A stretch of 64,000 nt of DNA from contig NC_064046.1 in the NCBI RefSeq assembly GCF_932526225.1, positions 186,001-250,000 of the forward strand, read 5' to 3'. The DNA comes from Nematostella vectensis (Eukaryota; Cnidaria; Anthozoa; Actiniaria; Edwardsiidae). The notes below the pieces were generated by a model, which had not been told where the DNA came from, made no database searches, and worked only from the letters and a program-made list of their open reading frames with translations. Shown here one piece after another: positions 1 to 10,139 of the stretch (position 1 is its first letter; the number at the start of each line of letters is the position of its first letter). Made by a program: the position numbers and the translations under genes.

Positions 1-378
1 GGCTACATGCCCGACATGCAGTCGGGAAAGGTCTTAGGCAACTTTTATTTGTTTACTGACTCTAAGACATAGAAGGAGCGATTCGTAGAACGCCTGTTTA
101 TTATTCTTTAGCAGCAAACGTTACAATAAGAATCCATCTGCGTTAGGCAGCTTGGAGAGCTAGAGAATGTAAAGAAATCATTGATAAAGAACTGCAAAAA
201 TTCAAATAAACAAATGCAAAGGACGTGAAAAAATCGAGTGATAAAAAAAATCGAGTGAAAAAAAAAGTGAAAAAAAATGCTATAAAGTATTACTAACGAG
301 CCTCCTTAAGCTGTACTCTACCCTGACATGCAGGTTTTCTAAAGTAAAATTACACGTGTGCATTTGTGTAGACAAACG

Positions 379-603
379 ATGAAGTCGTACATCGCCGTTC
401 TTCTGATTTTGGGCCTCGTCATTTGCGCACACGGCAGCAACCTCAGAAAGCGCCTGCGCTTACAAAGAGAAGCCGCTGTTCAGGGGGGAAAGGCTCATCT
501 CCAGGAACACGAGGAAGATCCGTGTTTCTACAACACTTACAATAACATGTGCATGGACGAGGCTGGCGAGGGTAAAAACGCGGGGAGACCTAGGCAAGCA
601 TGA
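379..603 (+). CDS. Small secreted peptide precursor, two cysteines (unrecognised)
   Basis: The 74-residue ORF begins at the ATG at 379; the frame is open a little upstream but without an ATG. Residues 1-20 (MKSYIAVLLILGLVICAHGS) form a classical signal peptide: a basic residue, a hydrophobic core, then A-H-G-S. The remainder is basic at first (LRKRLRLQR, a possible dibasic processing site), then acidic, with just two cysteines separated by eight residues (C-FYNTYNNM-C) that could form one loop. The stop is TGA at 601. An ATTAAA at 742 could act as a polyadenylation signal. I do not recognise the family; a neuropeptide-like or other secreted peptide is inferred from architecture alone. No receptor, activity or homologue is claimed. 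An upstream non-coding exon is possible. Confidence 0.5.
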   Translation: MKSYIAVLLILGLVICAHGSNLRKRLRLQREAAVQGGKAHLQEHEEDPCFYNTYNNMCMDEAGEGKNAGRPRQA

Positions 604-609
604 CGGACA

Positions 610-1111
610 AACAGTCTTCAATATACCTAAGCACAAGTAGTCTTGGATAAGGTTGTCGAAGCTCCAAAGCTTATAAACAATATTGTAGATGTTTTTCAAT
701 AGTTGTATGTAATAGTTGTTGGATAAATGAAATCTGATCGACATTAAAGTATAAATAAGTGATATCTGTTATTAGTTCTTCGTCAAAGCGAAAGTTATTT
801 TAATATTTAAACAGGCAACACGGAAATGATAAAAGACCCTTAGGCATTAGGGCTAATGGGCGTCAGGGGCGGATCTGGAGGTTATATAGATAAAATGCAC
901 ACTTATTGTGTTTTCATTCCCTAGAAGGAAAATTCGGTATAAATCTTGAAGGGAATGGGACAATGCATAAAACATATTGAGCGAGTTGAGACTGGCACAC
1001 CTTCTTTGCGCACTTCAGAATACCCAGTCCAAGTTTCTTGTCCGTTTCTCTGGCTAAATTTAGAGTATGGCCAATCGTCTTCGACTTGTCGCCAACATGA
1101 AATTTATTCGT
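610..1111. other. Intergenic, no gene seen
   Basis: AT-rich sequence downstream of the small peptide gene. I see no coding exon or structured element apart from the ATTAAA noted for the gene upstream. Confidence 0.4.
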
Positions 1112-2249
1112 TACTATATAGCTAGGCTATAAAGCCTAGATACATACTCTAGGGAGAGGATATAGCTAACCTTGCTTATTAGGGTATGTATTTAAGGTAT
1201 ATAGCTAGGCTATATACCTAGGCTATATAGTGATAGGCTATATAGCTAACCTTGCTTATAAGGCTTTATAGCTAAGCTATATAGGGATAGGCTATATAGC
1301 TAACCTTGCTTATAAGGCTTTATAGCTAGGCTATATAGTGATAGGCTATATAGCTAACCTTGCTTATAAGGCTTTATACCTAGGCTATATAGTGATAGGC
1401 TATATAGCTAACCTTGCTTATAAGGCTTTATAGCTAGGCTATATAGGAATAGGCTATATAGCTAACCTTGCTTATAAGGCTTTATAGCTAGGCTATATAG
1501 GGATAGGCTATATAGCTAACCTTGCTTATAAGGCTTTATAGCTAGGCTATATAGGAATAGGCTATATAGCTAACCTTGCTTATAAGGCTTTATAGCTAGG
1601 CTATATAGTGATAGGCTATATAGCTAACCTTGCTTATAAGGCTTTATAGCTAGGCTATATAGGGATAGGCTATATAGCTAACCTTGCTTATAAGGCTTTA
1701 TAGCTAGGCTATATAGGGATAGGCTATATAGCTAACCTTGCTTATAAGGCTTTATTACCTAGGCTATATAGGGATAGGCTATATAGCTAACCTTGCTTAT
1801 AAGGCTTTATACCTAGGCTATATAGTGATAGGCTATATAGCTAACCTTGCTTATAAGGCTTTATAGCTAGGCTATATAGGAATAGGCTATATAGCTAACC
1901 TTGCTTATAAGGCTTTATAGCTAGGCTATATAGGGATAGGCTATATAGCTAACCTTGCTTATAAGGCTTTATAGCTAGGCTATATAGGAATAGGCTATAT
2001 AGCTAACCTTGCTTATAAGGCTTTATAGCTAGGCTATATAGTGATAGGCTATATAGCTAACCTTGCTTATAAGGCTTTATAGCTAGGCTATATAGGGATA
2101 GGCTATATAGCTAACCTTGCTTATAAGGCTTTATAGCTAGGCTATATAGGGATAGGCTATATAGCTAACCTTGCTTATAAGGCTTTATTACCTAGGCTAT
2201 ATAGTGATAGGCTATATAGCTAACCTTGCTTATAAGGCTTTATAGCTAG
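1112..2249. repeat. 54-bp minisatellite with 8-unit higher-order repeat
   Basis: About 20 tandem units of roughly 54 bp. Each carries GCTATATAGCTAACCTTGCT followed by TATAAGGC and a second GGCTATATAG motif; GCTATATAGC is self-complementary. Unit variants differ at one short site (GTGATA, GGAATA, GGGATA). The order of these variants in units 4-11 repeats in units 12-19, apart from the last, so the array grew partly by duplicating an 8-unit (about 433 bp) block. The left edge is degenerate. Confidence 0.9.
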
Positions 2250-2333
2250 ATGTACCCCGTATGTACCCTGTATATACCCTGTATGTACCCCGTATGTACC
2301 CTGTATATCCTGTATGTACCCCGTATGTACCTA
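2250..2333. repeat. Short GTATGTACCC/CTGTATAT repeat
   Basis: Irregular tandem copies of GTATGTACCCC and CTGTATATACC directly abut the right edge of the 54-bp minisatellite. It is followed by a GGA-rich stretch and, near 2420-2438, a G-run. Confidence 0.7.
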
Positions 2334-2439
2334 TAAGGTAAGGGAGTGCACCGTCGGAGGAGGAGGTGGAGGAGGAATGGATGAGAAGACTGAACATAGC
2401 GCGCTATCTGTCCCCTGTGTAAAGGGGGGGGGGGGGGGT

Positions 2440-3169
2440 GGGTGAATAGTTTTCGAATCTTAAGGGTGATTTTAGAATAATTATGGGATCATAGCTCGCC
2501 TGGCAGTGTTTGGCAAAACAAACCACAGAGGGAAACTATTTGTAGTCTCTATTCTAACCAAAAATAAAATTAAAAGGATAATCATCCTAAACATGGCGTA
2601 TCTCCGCTTTTTTTTAATCTATCCCTCTTTTAAACTACACAAAACGTAAGCATGCTGTAAGATGAATATACTATCGTAACACATGTATTAACAAAGAGAA
2701 TTAAAATCTTTCAGTATAATTAAGTGATCATCCAAGCGATTTATTTACTGTGGTGTTTAGGCCTACTTAGAATCTATTTAAATAACCTACACCCTATACA
2801 GTCGTGTTAGAATAGTAAAGATGAGTTCACAATTCTTTTTCTATGAAGACATTTGGCGGGGATGTGAAATACATTTTCTTTCCTTGATAAATTTGATATG
2901 CGTAATAACCTAAAAAATGTTCCACGCGTCTTTTGTTATTGAAACAAATGATAATCCCTTCGTTAACGAAAAGTTTCGGTGTTTTCCATAACGTCCAGCC
3001 TGGGCAAGTCTAGACAAGCCCAGAGAGTTTATTGTTTGCCTGTGACGTCACTTCCTGTATCGACAATATCGTCACCTAGGAGACTCCACTGCGGACCCGC
3101 TGATCCGTCCTGATCCGCCCGAGCTAAAACCCCCATTTACTATTACTGCTTTTAACCCTACTCCTGACC
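2440..3169. other. Intergenic, no gene seen
   Basis: AT-rich sequence without a supported exon. No repeat structure stands out. Confidence 0.35.
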
Positions 3170-3405
3170 TTAAAGCCGCATTGTCACCAGTTTACTTCCG
3201 GAGGTCCGACGGAAACCGTTAAAAGACAAAAAAATATATTTCAATCCGAGATTTATAACAGGTCATCCGTTCTTTTAATTATCAATCACAACCTCAAAGA
3301 AACATCCAATAGACTTTTGAAATATTTTTCGCGTTTTCCGTTAAAAATCATCGGAGATTTGTTACGTAATCGACCGGAAGTAAACTGGTGACAATGCGGC
3401 TTTAA
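3170..3405. mobile_element. TTAA-flanked MITE, copy 1
   Basis: A 236-bp non-coding element bounded by perfect terminal inverted repeats of about 32 bp. The left end reads TTAAAGCCGCATTGTCACCA and runs on to TTTACTTCCGG; the right end is its exact reverse complement. Both ends are TTAA, consistent with a TTAA target duplication as in piggyBac-type elements, although TTAA may also belong to the TIR. A second, inverted and diverged copy lies at 46671-46936. Confidence 0.85.
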
Positions 3406-4290
3406 CTCAGTATCGTAATCATTTCACCATCCCAGCCAATTGTGGGTTCGCTGTGCGTAGTAATGAACCTTAAAACGTCATAGGTTGACATCAAAGTGAG
3501 GCTAAGTAGGCAAAAAACTTTTTCACTATTTCACTGCCAAATAATAGGCCTCTGCTAATAGGGAAAAGTTGTCTTTGAACATCAAAATACAGCCCTCAGG
3601 AGAATGTCTCCATCTGAATTGGTATCCCTGTTTGCTGTGTCCGATAAACCACATTGAAGATAATCATGTGATTGGGCGTAGTGGCTTATGGCAATCATCG
3701 TTTGGTTCTTTACTATTATCCTCGCCGCAAACCCCTCTATTATCAGTCTTGTCTGGGTGAATCGTGTCTGGCTTGATATCTGTTTTTAGCCGTGTTCTCG
3801 TCGCATGGAGTACTATATCTTCATGGCTCTCTACTCTCTTATCTAGGATATTCAAGTAAATAAAAAGCCTCAGGGTCTCGAAAAATTTCGGTTATTGAAA
3901 TGTTCGATGATAAAATAACGTCAAATACAAAACATCAGTGCTAAAGGCATCCCTCAAAGGAACAATGTAAAAATAGCGGTATTCCAAGTGAGGGGGATTT
4001 AATATGTGACCCGATCAGTCAAAAAGATTTTTACTTCTTCTTTCTCCTTCTTGTTTTTCCGCTATAAAAGCTTTTCCTGTTTTCCATTTTTTTCTATGAT
4101 TTTTTTAGGTTACGAATATATATTGCCAAGATAATGACACAGAGGCTCAGAGGTGGGTTAAAGGGTTAGTTTCATGAGTTATCCGTGGGCCACGGGTTAC
4201 TCAATACGCCAGAAAACATGACCAGCCTAAACGTGAATTTTCATGGCTCATATGGTCAGTCGCATGACGGTTTGAAAGAATCGTAGATTT
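3406..4290. other. Intergenic, no gene seen
   Basis: Short ORFs here lack start context, homology or splice partners. Nothing is supported. Confidence 0.35.
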
Positions 4291-4299
4291 AAACCTTAG

Positions 4300-4506
4300 C
4301 GTGGCACGCAACACAAGTAGGAATCGGTCAAAAACAAGTAAGAATCGGTCAAACACAAGCGCAACACAAGTGAGATTCGGTCAAACACAAGCGCAACACA
4401 AGTGAGAATCGGTCAAACAAAAGCGCAACACAAGTGAGAATCGGTCAAACACAAGCACAACACAAGTGAGAATCGGTCAAACACAAGCCCAACACAAATG
4501 AGAATA
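4300..4506. repeat. 32-bp minisatellite (about 6 units)
   Basis: Tandem units built on ACACAAGTGAGAATCGGTCA followed by AACACAAGCGCA, about 32 bp each. The first two units are shorter and degenerate. Confidence 0.85.
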
Positions 4507-5047
4507 AATTTCCGGTAACATTTGTCTGAAGATGTTTTTTCTTTATAAAGTCACGCGCTATCAGGCAGAGTACGGTGTACCACAGGCTTTCTTTTTATAA
4601 ATTATCTGCTGTGTCTTATTGAGTCATTAGTAAAATGCCTTTTGGTACATAAAAAGGGGGCTACACAGCTGCTATGCTGCATTTCACGTCAATTAAAGAT
4701 ACATTTTCAGCGACACCTTTGTTTATTGCTTTTTTCTAATATTACTAGAAAAATTATTTGATAAAATCATCTGAAAATATGTGACATTTCATTTACAAAA
4801 TTCATCGAAATATCGCAACCACTCCCCTAATAAGCCGATGACAGTGTATGCTTTGTCACGCTGGTATTCAACAAAATGGCGGCTGACAGAAGCAGTTTAC
4901 AGAGTTAAAGTATTCTCAGTGTGTGTTAGTGGATCAGTACTTTTAGTAACTGTCACCACCCACCACCCCTCCCTGCTTGTCATTACTCGAAACAAATCAC
5001 CGAAGATGGAAGTTATATGTCAGTAATTTCTTGCTGGGGTGTCACAG

Positions 5048-5570
5048 GAATTCCTTAATTTTGTCGTATTGGTACAAATGGTTGTTCTGCAGACCTCTGA
5101 GAGACAAAATCCCACGGAAACTCTTCCAAGTGTTTAGTCAAGGGCTACTAGACCATGATAGCGCTGCAAGTGATTTTTCCCGACTTCTACTCGCCAGTAT
5201 TATCATGCGGCTTAAAGTAGTTAACGATTGTCTCGAACTTCCGGCATTAGATTGTGACTGTCCCTTAGCGACGAGCAGAGAACAAACCGACAAAAGGCTG
5301 CTTCATGTGTTTGTAAAATTCATTACCTTTCCAAGGCATTGCCACCCTAGATTCAATGAACACTTCGCAGCAATCAATCACGAAAATCGTGGTCTCCTTT
5401 TCTCTCTTTTTTCGCAAACATTCAGCGTAAGGCGTTTGACAAGAGGGCGTGCGTTTTGTGCGTTGATAGCTTTATTGTTGCTCTTGCAGCTGTTATTTAA
5501 CGGACCGCCTCAAACGGCGTTAAAAGCGTTTAAACAATCCATAGAAGATAGGAAGTATGATTTGCTGTGA
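5048..5570 (+). CDS. Possible Bcl-2-like or tail-region exon (weak)
   Basis: A long open frame (open from about 4950, stop TGA at 5568) with no early ATG. The first in-frame ATG lies about two fifths of the way in, so this may be a last exon; an acceptor-like TGTCACAG ends at 5047. Visible features: a BH4-like amphipathic stretch (SLILSYWYKWLF), a stretch LLLASIIMRLKVVNDCLEL spaced like a BH3 helix, then NRGLLFSLFSQTFSV followed by TRGRAFCALIALLLLLQLLF, which resembles the WGR-containing BH1/alpha-5 region of Bcl-2 proteins. The hydrophobic run could equally be a transmembrane segment. There is no recognisable BH2 motif (WxxxxGGW). Bcl-2 membership is a structural hunch and not demonstrated; it could also be an unrelated tail-anchored protein or a pseudogene. 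Confidence 0.25.
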
Positions 5571-5761
5571 TTAAATCTAGGGCTTCGCCTCGCTTTTAGG
5601 CCATAGCACAGCTAGTAATAAAACAGCCTAAACCCGCCTACACCAATCAACAAATGCTTTGTGCTCCCTGTAAATTTATCAAGCAAGCAGAGGAATTTCA
5701 TCTCAGTCATACAGTCCCTTCGCGCCAAGACGGATCAACCCTTCATTTTCTTTTATCTACA

Positions 5762-8021
5762 ATGGCTATAAGAGAAAGCTGGGCTAAAAAAATGGCAATC
5801 TGCTTTCTTCTTATCATTCTCCTCGCAGCGACTGCGTCCTCGTTTTCTTTACAAGCAGCCAAAATTGGTAAAAGAACGAATGACTTTAAGGTAATATGGA
5901 TTTTATGGTTAAAGTTTGGAGCCAGAAGGTTTTTACTCTTTCGCTTACAACTTACTTAAAATGGTTCTAGATTAGGCGTTTTTAAATAAAAGTAATACAG
6001 TTCCCAAGCGTATCCCCAAGCAAAAATGAGATCGATTTTTCATTTCCTGAAGAAGAAAAAAAACCTTTCTTCTTTAATGTAGAGAATGTCCTTAAAAAAA
6101 TTCAAAGCAGAATACAAGTCCTTTTTCTCCGAATTTAAATATTAGAAAGGCTTTTCTAATTCATTTTGTTTTTAAACATGACACTTTCTTTGTTGTTAAG
6201 AAAAGAAAGATACGAATCTTGGATTTATCCCCAGCAGATGTAAAAAAGCTATATTTTAAGTGGAAACTGTTTACATTCTGATAACACGCAAAAACACACG
6301 ACTTGGACGTGTCTAGAGAAGAAAAGGTCGCAAACGCTTCCAAACTTTGTGGGTATTTCGAAATCTTCACAGCTTTTGAATTATGTTTATTTTGACAAAA
6401 CAGATACTTCTTAAATCCACAAAGAGTTAATATCTTTTTAATTATGTCGTGAAACAATTAAGCACTTTAGGTATAATGGACGTAATGTTACAAGGAACAA
6501 TGATTACTACAATATACCGCACCTCATGTGGCGAGACGAAATGAAAACGACGCTACAAAACGCAATTTCTATAGCACAATCTAGTTTAATTTGTTTGCGC
6601 GTTTATCTAGAGATGAATATATGATAACTCTTATTTTTTTTGCTTTCTTTAAAATGTTTGCTGGGATGATGAATGCCACTTTAAGGTAAAATCTTGTAAA
6701 CAAAATAAAAAGGTTAATTTAATGTCCCATCAGGGGGTGGGTGGGTGGCTCATTATGCACCCTACGGGGTGCTGTGTGGGTATTGATATTTGTTACGTAA
6801 AGTGCGCTAGCCTCTCGGTGATGCGCTGACCGCGAAGGCCAGGATCTAATAAATATAAGGAAAACAAGCTGACCCCGCACAGTCAAAGTTTCTTATGAGT
6901 GTTATCTACCTACTGCAATACGAGAAGAAAAAAATAATAGCTTTTTAGAGTAAGAGTCCTGTACCACTTATCTTCCTCCCCGCTTTAAATTAGCACAAGG
7001 TTGAAAAAGTATGCTGTATACGGCATTATTTGTGCTGACGCTTCGAGCGTTCTCCTCCGCTACAGAGGCTTGCAACATTTCACTTTTTCAACCTTTGCAT
7101 TCTGGTGGGTTCTAAGTTCTAAGAGCGTGCGCGGGCGGGGTTACAATTTCCGCACACGAGTGAAAAAGTTCAACTACCCAGAATTTTTTTAAACTTGGCA
7201 TAAACAATATTGAAGTTAAGGGCTTTCAAAAAATGTTATAATGTTATGTCAAAAAATGGGGGTAACCGACCTTGTTTTCACAACAGAGGGGCGTAGATTT
7301 GACGCGTTTTTACTGATCGCGCGAGAAAAAATCACAACTCTAAGTTTTCAAAAATAGTTCCTATAGTCTTTAGAAAATTACGTTCTGTTTGTCGGGCTGC
7401 CAAAATCCGATATCCTAAACAATAACCCGTAGTAACGTTAATAATAACTCACATTTAAAGAGATCGCACTAAAAGACACTGTTTTCGCCACTATTTATAC
7501 GGAAAATAAACAAACTTCTACAATCGGACTTTTTTTTCTTCTCTCAATATATCATTTTTCCGTATAAATTTAACCAGTTAACTATTTGAGCAAATAAAAA
7601 ATGGGGGTAACCGACTTCGTTTTTCTGTCAAAGCGATTTTAAGTAAAAAACGCACGCCTTTTGCTGTGTTTTCTTGTACAACTGTGGCGCGCGCACGCAC
7701 TTAATACCGGAAAATTCGAACAAACAGCGCGCGCCACTATGCGCAGAAGGGGTTTTACCTTAAAGAATATAATGAGAGAAACTGCGACCCCGGTCTAATA
7801 CTGACCTGATCTTTTCTCTTTCCCAGACTCATCTTCAGAGGAAGATAAGATTCGCACAATGCAAAGCTGCAATGATGCAGTGCCTAACCCAGGGGGAGTA
7901 CCCACAACAGGACTCTGTACCCCAGGGGGGTCTCCCACAACAGAAAAGTGAGTCCCAAGGGGGGTATCCACAGATAGATGGCGAAGAAGCTGGATCCTCA
8001 GATTACGGACAATTCCACTGA
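5762..8021 (+). CDS. Two-exon secreted peptide precursor (neuropeptide-like)
   Basis: Exon 1 is 5762-5890 and exon 2 is 7827-8021. The donor is AAG|gtaata, and the acceptor tttctctttcccag follows a good pyrimidine tract. Both junctions are phase 0, giving 107 residues. The N-terminus has a basic lead then a hydrophobic core (MAICFLLIILLAATASS), a clear signal peptide. Just after it comes AAKIGKR: GKR is the classic amidation-plus-dibasic cleavage signature of prepropeptides. Exon 2 encodes a basic segment with two cysteines (FAQCKAAMMQCLTQG) and a Q/G/P-rich tail with repeating PQQ..PQGG motifs, ending DYGQFH. AATAAA signals near 8244 fit a short 3'UTR. Specific hormone identity is not recognised; the neuropeptide label is inferred from processing signals. 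Confidence 0.55.
5971..7780 (+). other. Intron of the secreted-peptide gene
   Basis: No other exon supported. It contains a near-identical motif (AAAAAATGGGGGTAACCGAC) at about 7252 and 7599, roughly 347 bp apart, with C-to-T differences just after; this may be a degraded direct repeat or element ends. Short ORFs here look random. Confidence 0.35.
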
Positions 8022-8584
8022 GTAACAAAGAGGCAAGCGGTCATGGGCGACTACTTACGAAAGAAGTTGGCTAGGACAATTTGAAAAACTTTTGGCCGAA
8101 GAATTAAACAGGTTACCGGCTTGAAGAATAGATGCCTAAGCTTGAGCTATAATTTAAAGATGAATGGAATGGAAAGAGCCCACTCGGTTGGGTTATAGAC
8201 AAGGCTGACATAGTCGGAGATGTTAAAGGCATTTTTTAAATGGAATAAAATAAAGTAATCAGAGCGGTACTGGTAAAAAAAAAGTGTGAAAAAGAAAAGT
8301 ACTCGTTTTTGCCGTTGAAATTTTCGTATTATATTGTTTTTGCTTCGTGTTTAAATACAAGGGCATAAAACGAATCTGTTCCGCAAAATATCTGTTCCGC
8401 AGCCGCCGTTATTTGACGGCTTGGAAGATGTCAGCCCCCCGGTTGATAGGGAAAATCGTCCCGAACGGTTCTTTGCTGGAAAATTTGTGGAGTCGAACTA
8501 GTTGCTGGGAATATTTTTTGGGACGCTTGAGCGGATGATTGGGGAAAAAATCGTTCCGACCGGTTATACGGGCAATTATTCACG

Positions 8585-9202
8585 TGCTAAAATGCCTAAC
8601 CAATGTTGGCTGGGAAAAAATTTCTAACCAATGCTGGCTGGGAAAAAAAATTCTAACCAATGTTGGCTGGGAAAAAAATTTCTAACCAATGTTGGCTGGG
8701 AAAAAAAATTTCTTAACCAATGCTGGCTGGGAAAAAAATTTCTAACCAATGTTGGCTGGGAAAAAAATTTCTAACCAATGTTGGCTGGGAAAAAAATTTC
8801 TAACCAATGTTGGCTGGGAAAAAAAATTCTAACCAATGTTGGCTGGGAAAAAAATTTCTAACCAATGTTGGCTGGGAAAAAAATTTCTAACCAATGTTGG
8901 CTGGGAAAAAAATTTCTAACCAATGTTGGCTGGGAAAAAAATTTCTTAACCAATGCTGGCTGGGAAAAAAATTTCTAACCAATGTTGGTTGGGAAAAAAA
9001 TTTCTAACCAATGTTGGCTGGGAAAAAATTTCTAACCAATGCTGGCTGGGAAAAAAATTTCTAACCAATGTTGGCTGGGAAAAAAATTTCTAACCAATGC
9101 TGGCTGGAAAAAAAATTTCTAACCAATGTTGGCTGGGAAAAAATTCCTAACCAATGTTGGCTGGGAAAAAATTCCTAACCAATGCTGGCTGGGAAAAAAA
9201 GA
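8585..9202. repeat. 29-30-bp minisatellite
   Basis: About 21 head-to-tail units of AACCAATGTTGGCTGGGAAA plus an A-run of variable length and TTTCT. The main variant is GTTGG versus GCTGG. Each unit includes a CCAAT box-like core; no function is inferred. Confidence 0.9.
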
Positions 9203-9671
9203 ATGGTCCCTCCTTGGATTTTCCCCCAGCAACTTTAAAAATGGATATTTTCGGCATCAAACGACGAAATATGCCATTTTGACGTGTTTCGGAAGGGGGG
9301 CTCGTTGTATGCCCTTGTATTTAAAACTTCGCTTTTACACAATCGAGAGAAGCGCGCAAAATAGCGATACTCCTCGCGAAAATATAAAAAAAAATTCTTT
9401 ATTTATAACCCATATCCATTTTTAGTATAAACATGGCGGGAACTTCACAAGCACGCGCGCACTATTCACCTCACGTTCGGCGAATAATGGGGGGAATAAT
9501 CGTTAAATAAATATTCGCCCATTTATTTAAGCGTAGAGCACACACAAATAATCAATTTATACATATTTAGCCTTTTAGTAGAAATGAAACGGTTTTCCAA
9601 GCTGGAAATGGTGGTGATGCTTTTATCATATGTCCAAGCCGAGTCAGTGAAATCGCACCGACAACAACGGC

Positions 9672-10049
9672 TTACTTGCTGCTGGTGTACTTGGTGACGG
9701 CCTTGGTTCCCTCGCTCACGGCGTGCTTGGCCAGCTCACCGGGAAGGAGCAGACGAACGGCCGTCTGGATTTCCCTGCTCGTGATGGTGGATTTCTTGTT
9801 GTAGTTCGCCAGGCGGGAAGCTTCGCCAGCGATGCGCTCAAAGATATCGTTCACGAACGAGTTCATGATGCCCATTGCTTTCGTGGATATGCCAGTATCG
9901 GGATGCACTTGTTTGAGGACTTTGTAGATGTAAGTGAGATAACTCTCTTTGCGTTTTTTCGACCGCCGTTTCTTCTCTGCCCCTACACCGACTCCAGATA
10001 AAGCTTTCTTTCCTTTCTCGGTTTTCTTGCCTTCTTTTGGTAGCACCAT
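9672..10049 (-). CDS. Histone H2B, variant N-terminus
   Basis: Single-exon, 125 residues from the ATG at 10049 (the frame is open 30 bp further but without ATG). The histone fold is intact and strongly conserved: [20 protein letters not shown] (alpha-1), [19 protein letters not shown] (alpha-2), [20 protein letters not shown] (alpha-3) and the C-terminal [14 protein letters not shown]. It packs with H2A in the nucleosome. The N-terminal tail is unusual ([20 protein letters not shown], then [13 protein letters not shown]), unlike the common P/A-K-rich metazoan tails. No other core histone gene lies nearby. I see no canonical histone 3' stem-loop (GGCTCTTTTCAGAGCC type) downstream, whereas a minus-strand AATAAA lies near 9530, so a polyadenylated replacement-type H2B is inferred. 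A CCAAT box (ATTGG on plus) lies near 10137. Confidence 0.95.
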   Translation of the reverse strand: MVLPKEGKKTEKGKKALSGVGVGAEKKRRSKKRKESYLTYIYKVLKQVHPDTGISTKAMGIMNSFVNDIFERIAGEASRLANYNKKSTITSREIQTAVRLLLPGELAKHAVSEGTKAVTKYTSSK

Positions 10050-10139
10050 TTCTACTTTCGCCTTGCAAGCGAACTCCAAATTCGTAATGCGCCAGAAATA
10101 AATTCAAAACTTCTTACAGCACGCCTCTACTTTCTCATT

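Noticed and set aside
460-744. Minus-strand ORF opposite the first peptide gene
   Set aside because: Shadow frame; the plus strand has a clear signal peptide.
6760-6860. tRNA-like or SINE head near GCGCTAGCCTCTCGGTGATG
   Set aside because: I could not fold it into a cloverleaf and no proper B box is present.
7795-8028. Minus-strand ORF of 77 codons
   Set aside because: It is the shadow of exon 2 of the plus-strand secreted-peptide gene, which has the acceptor and the matching phase.
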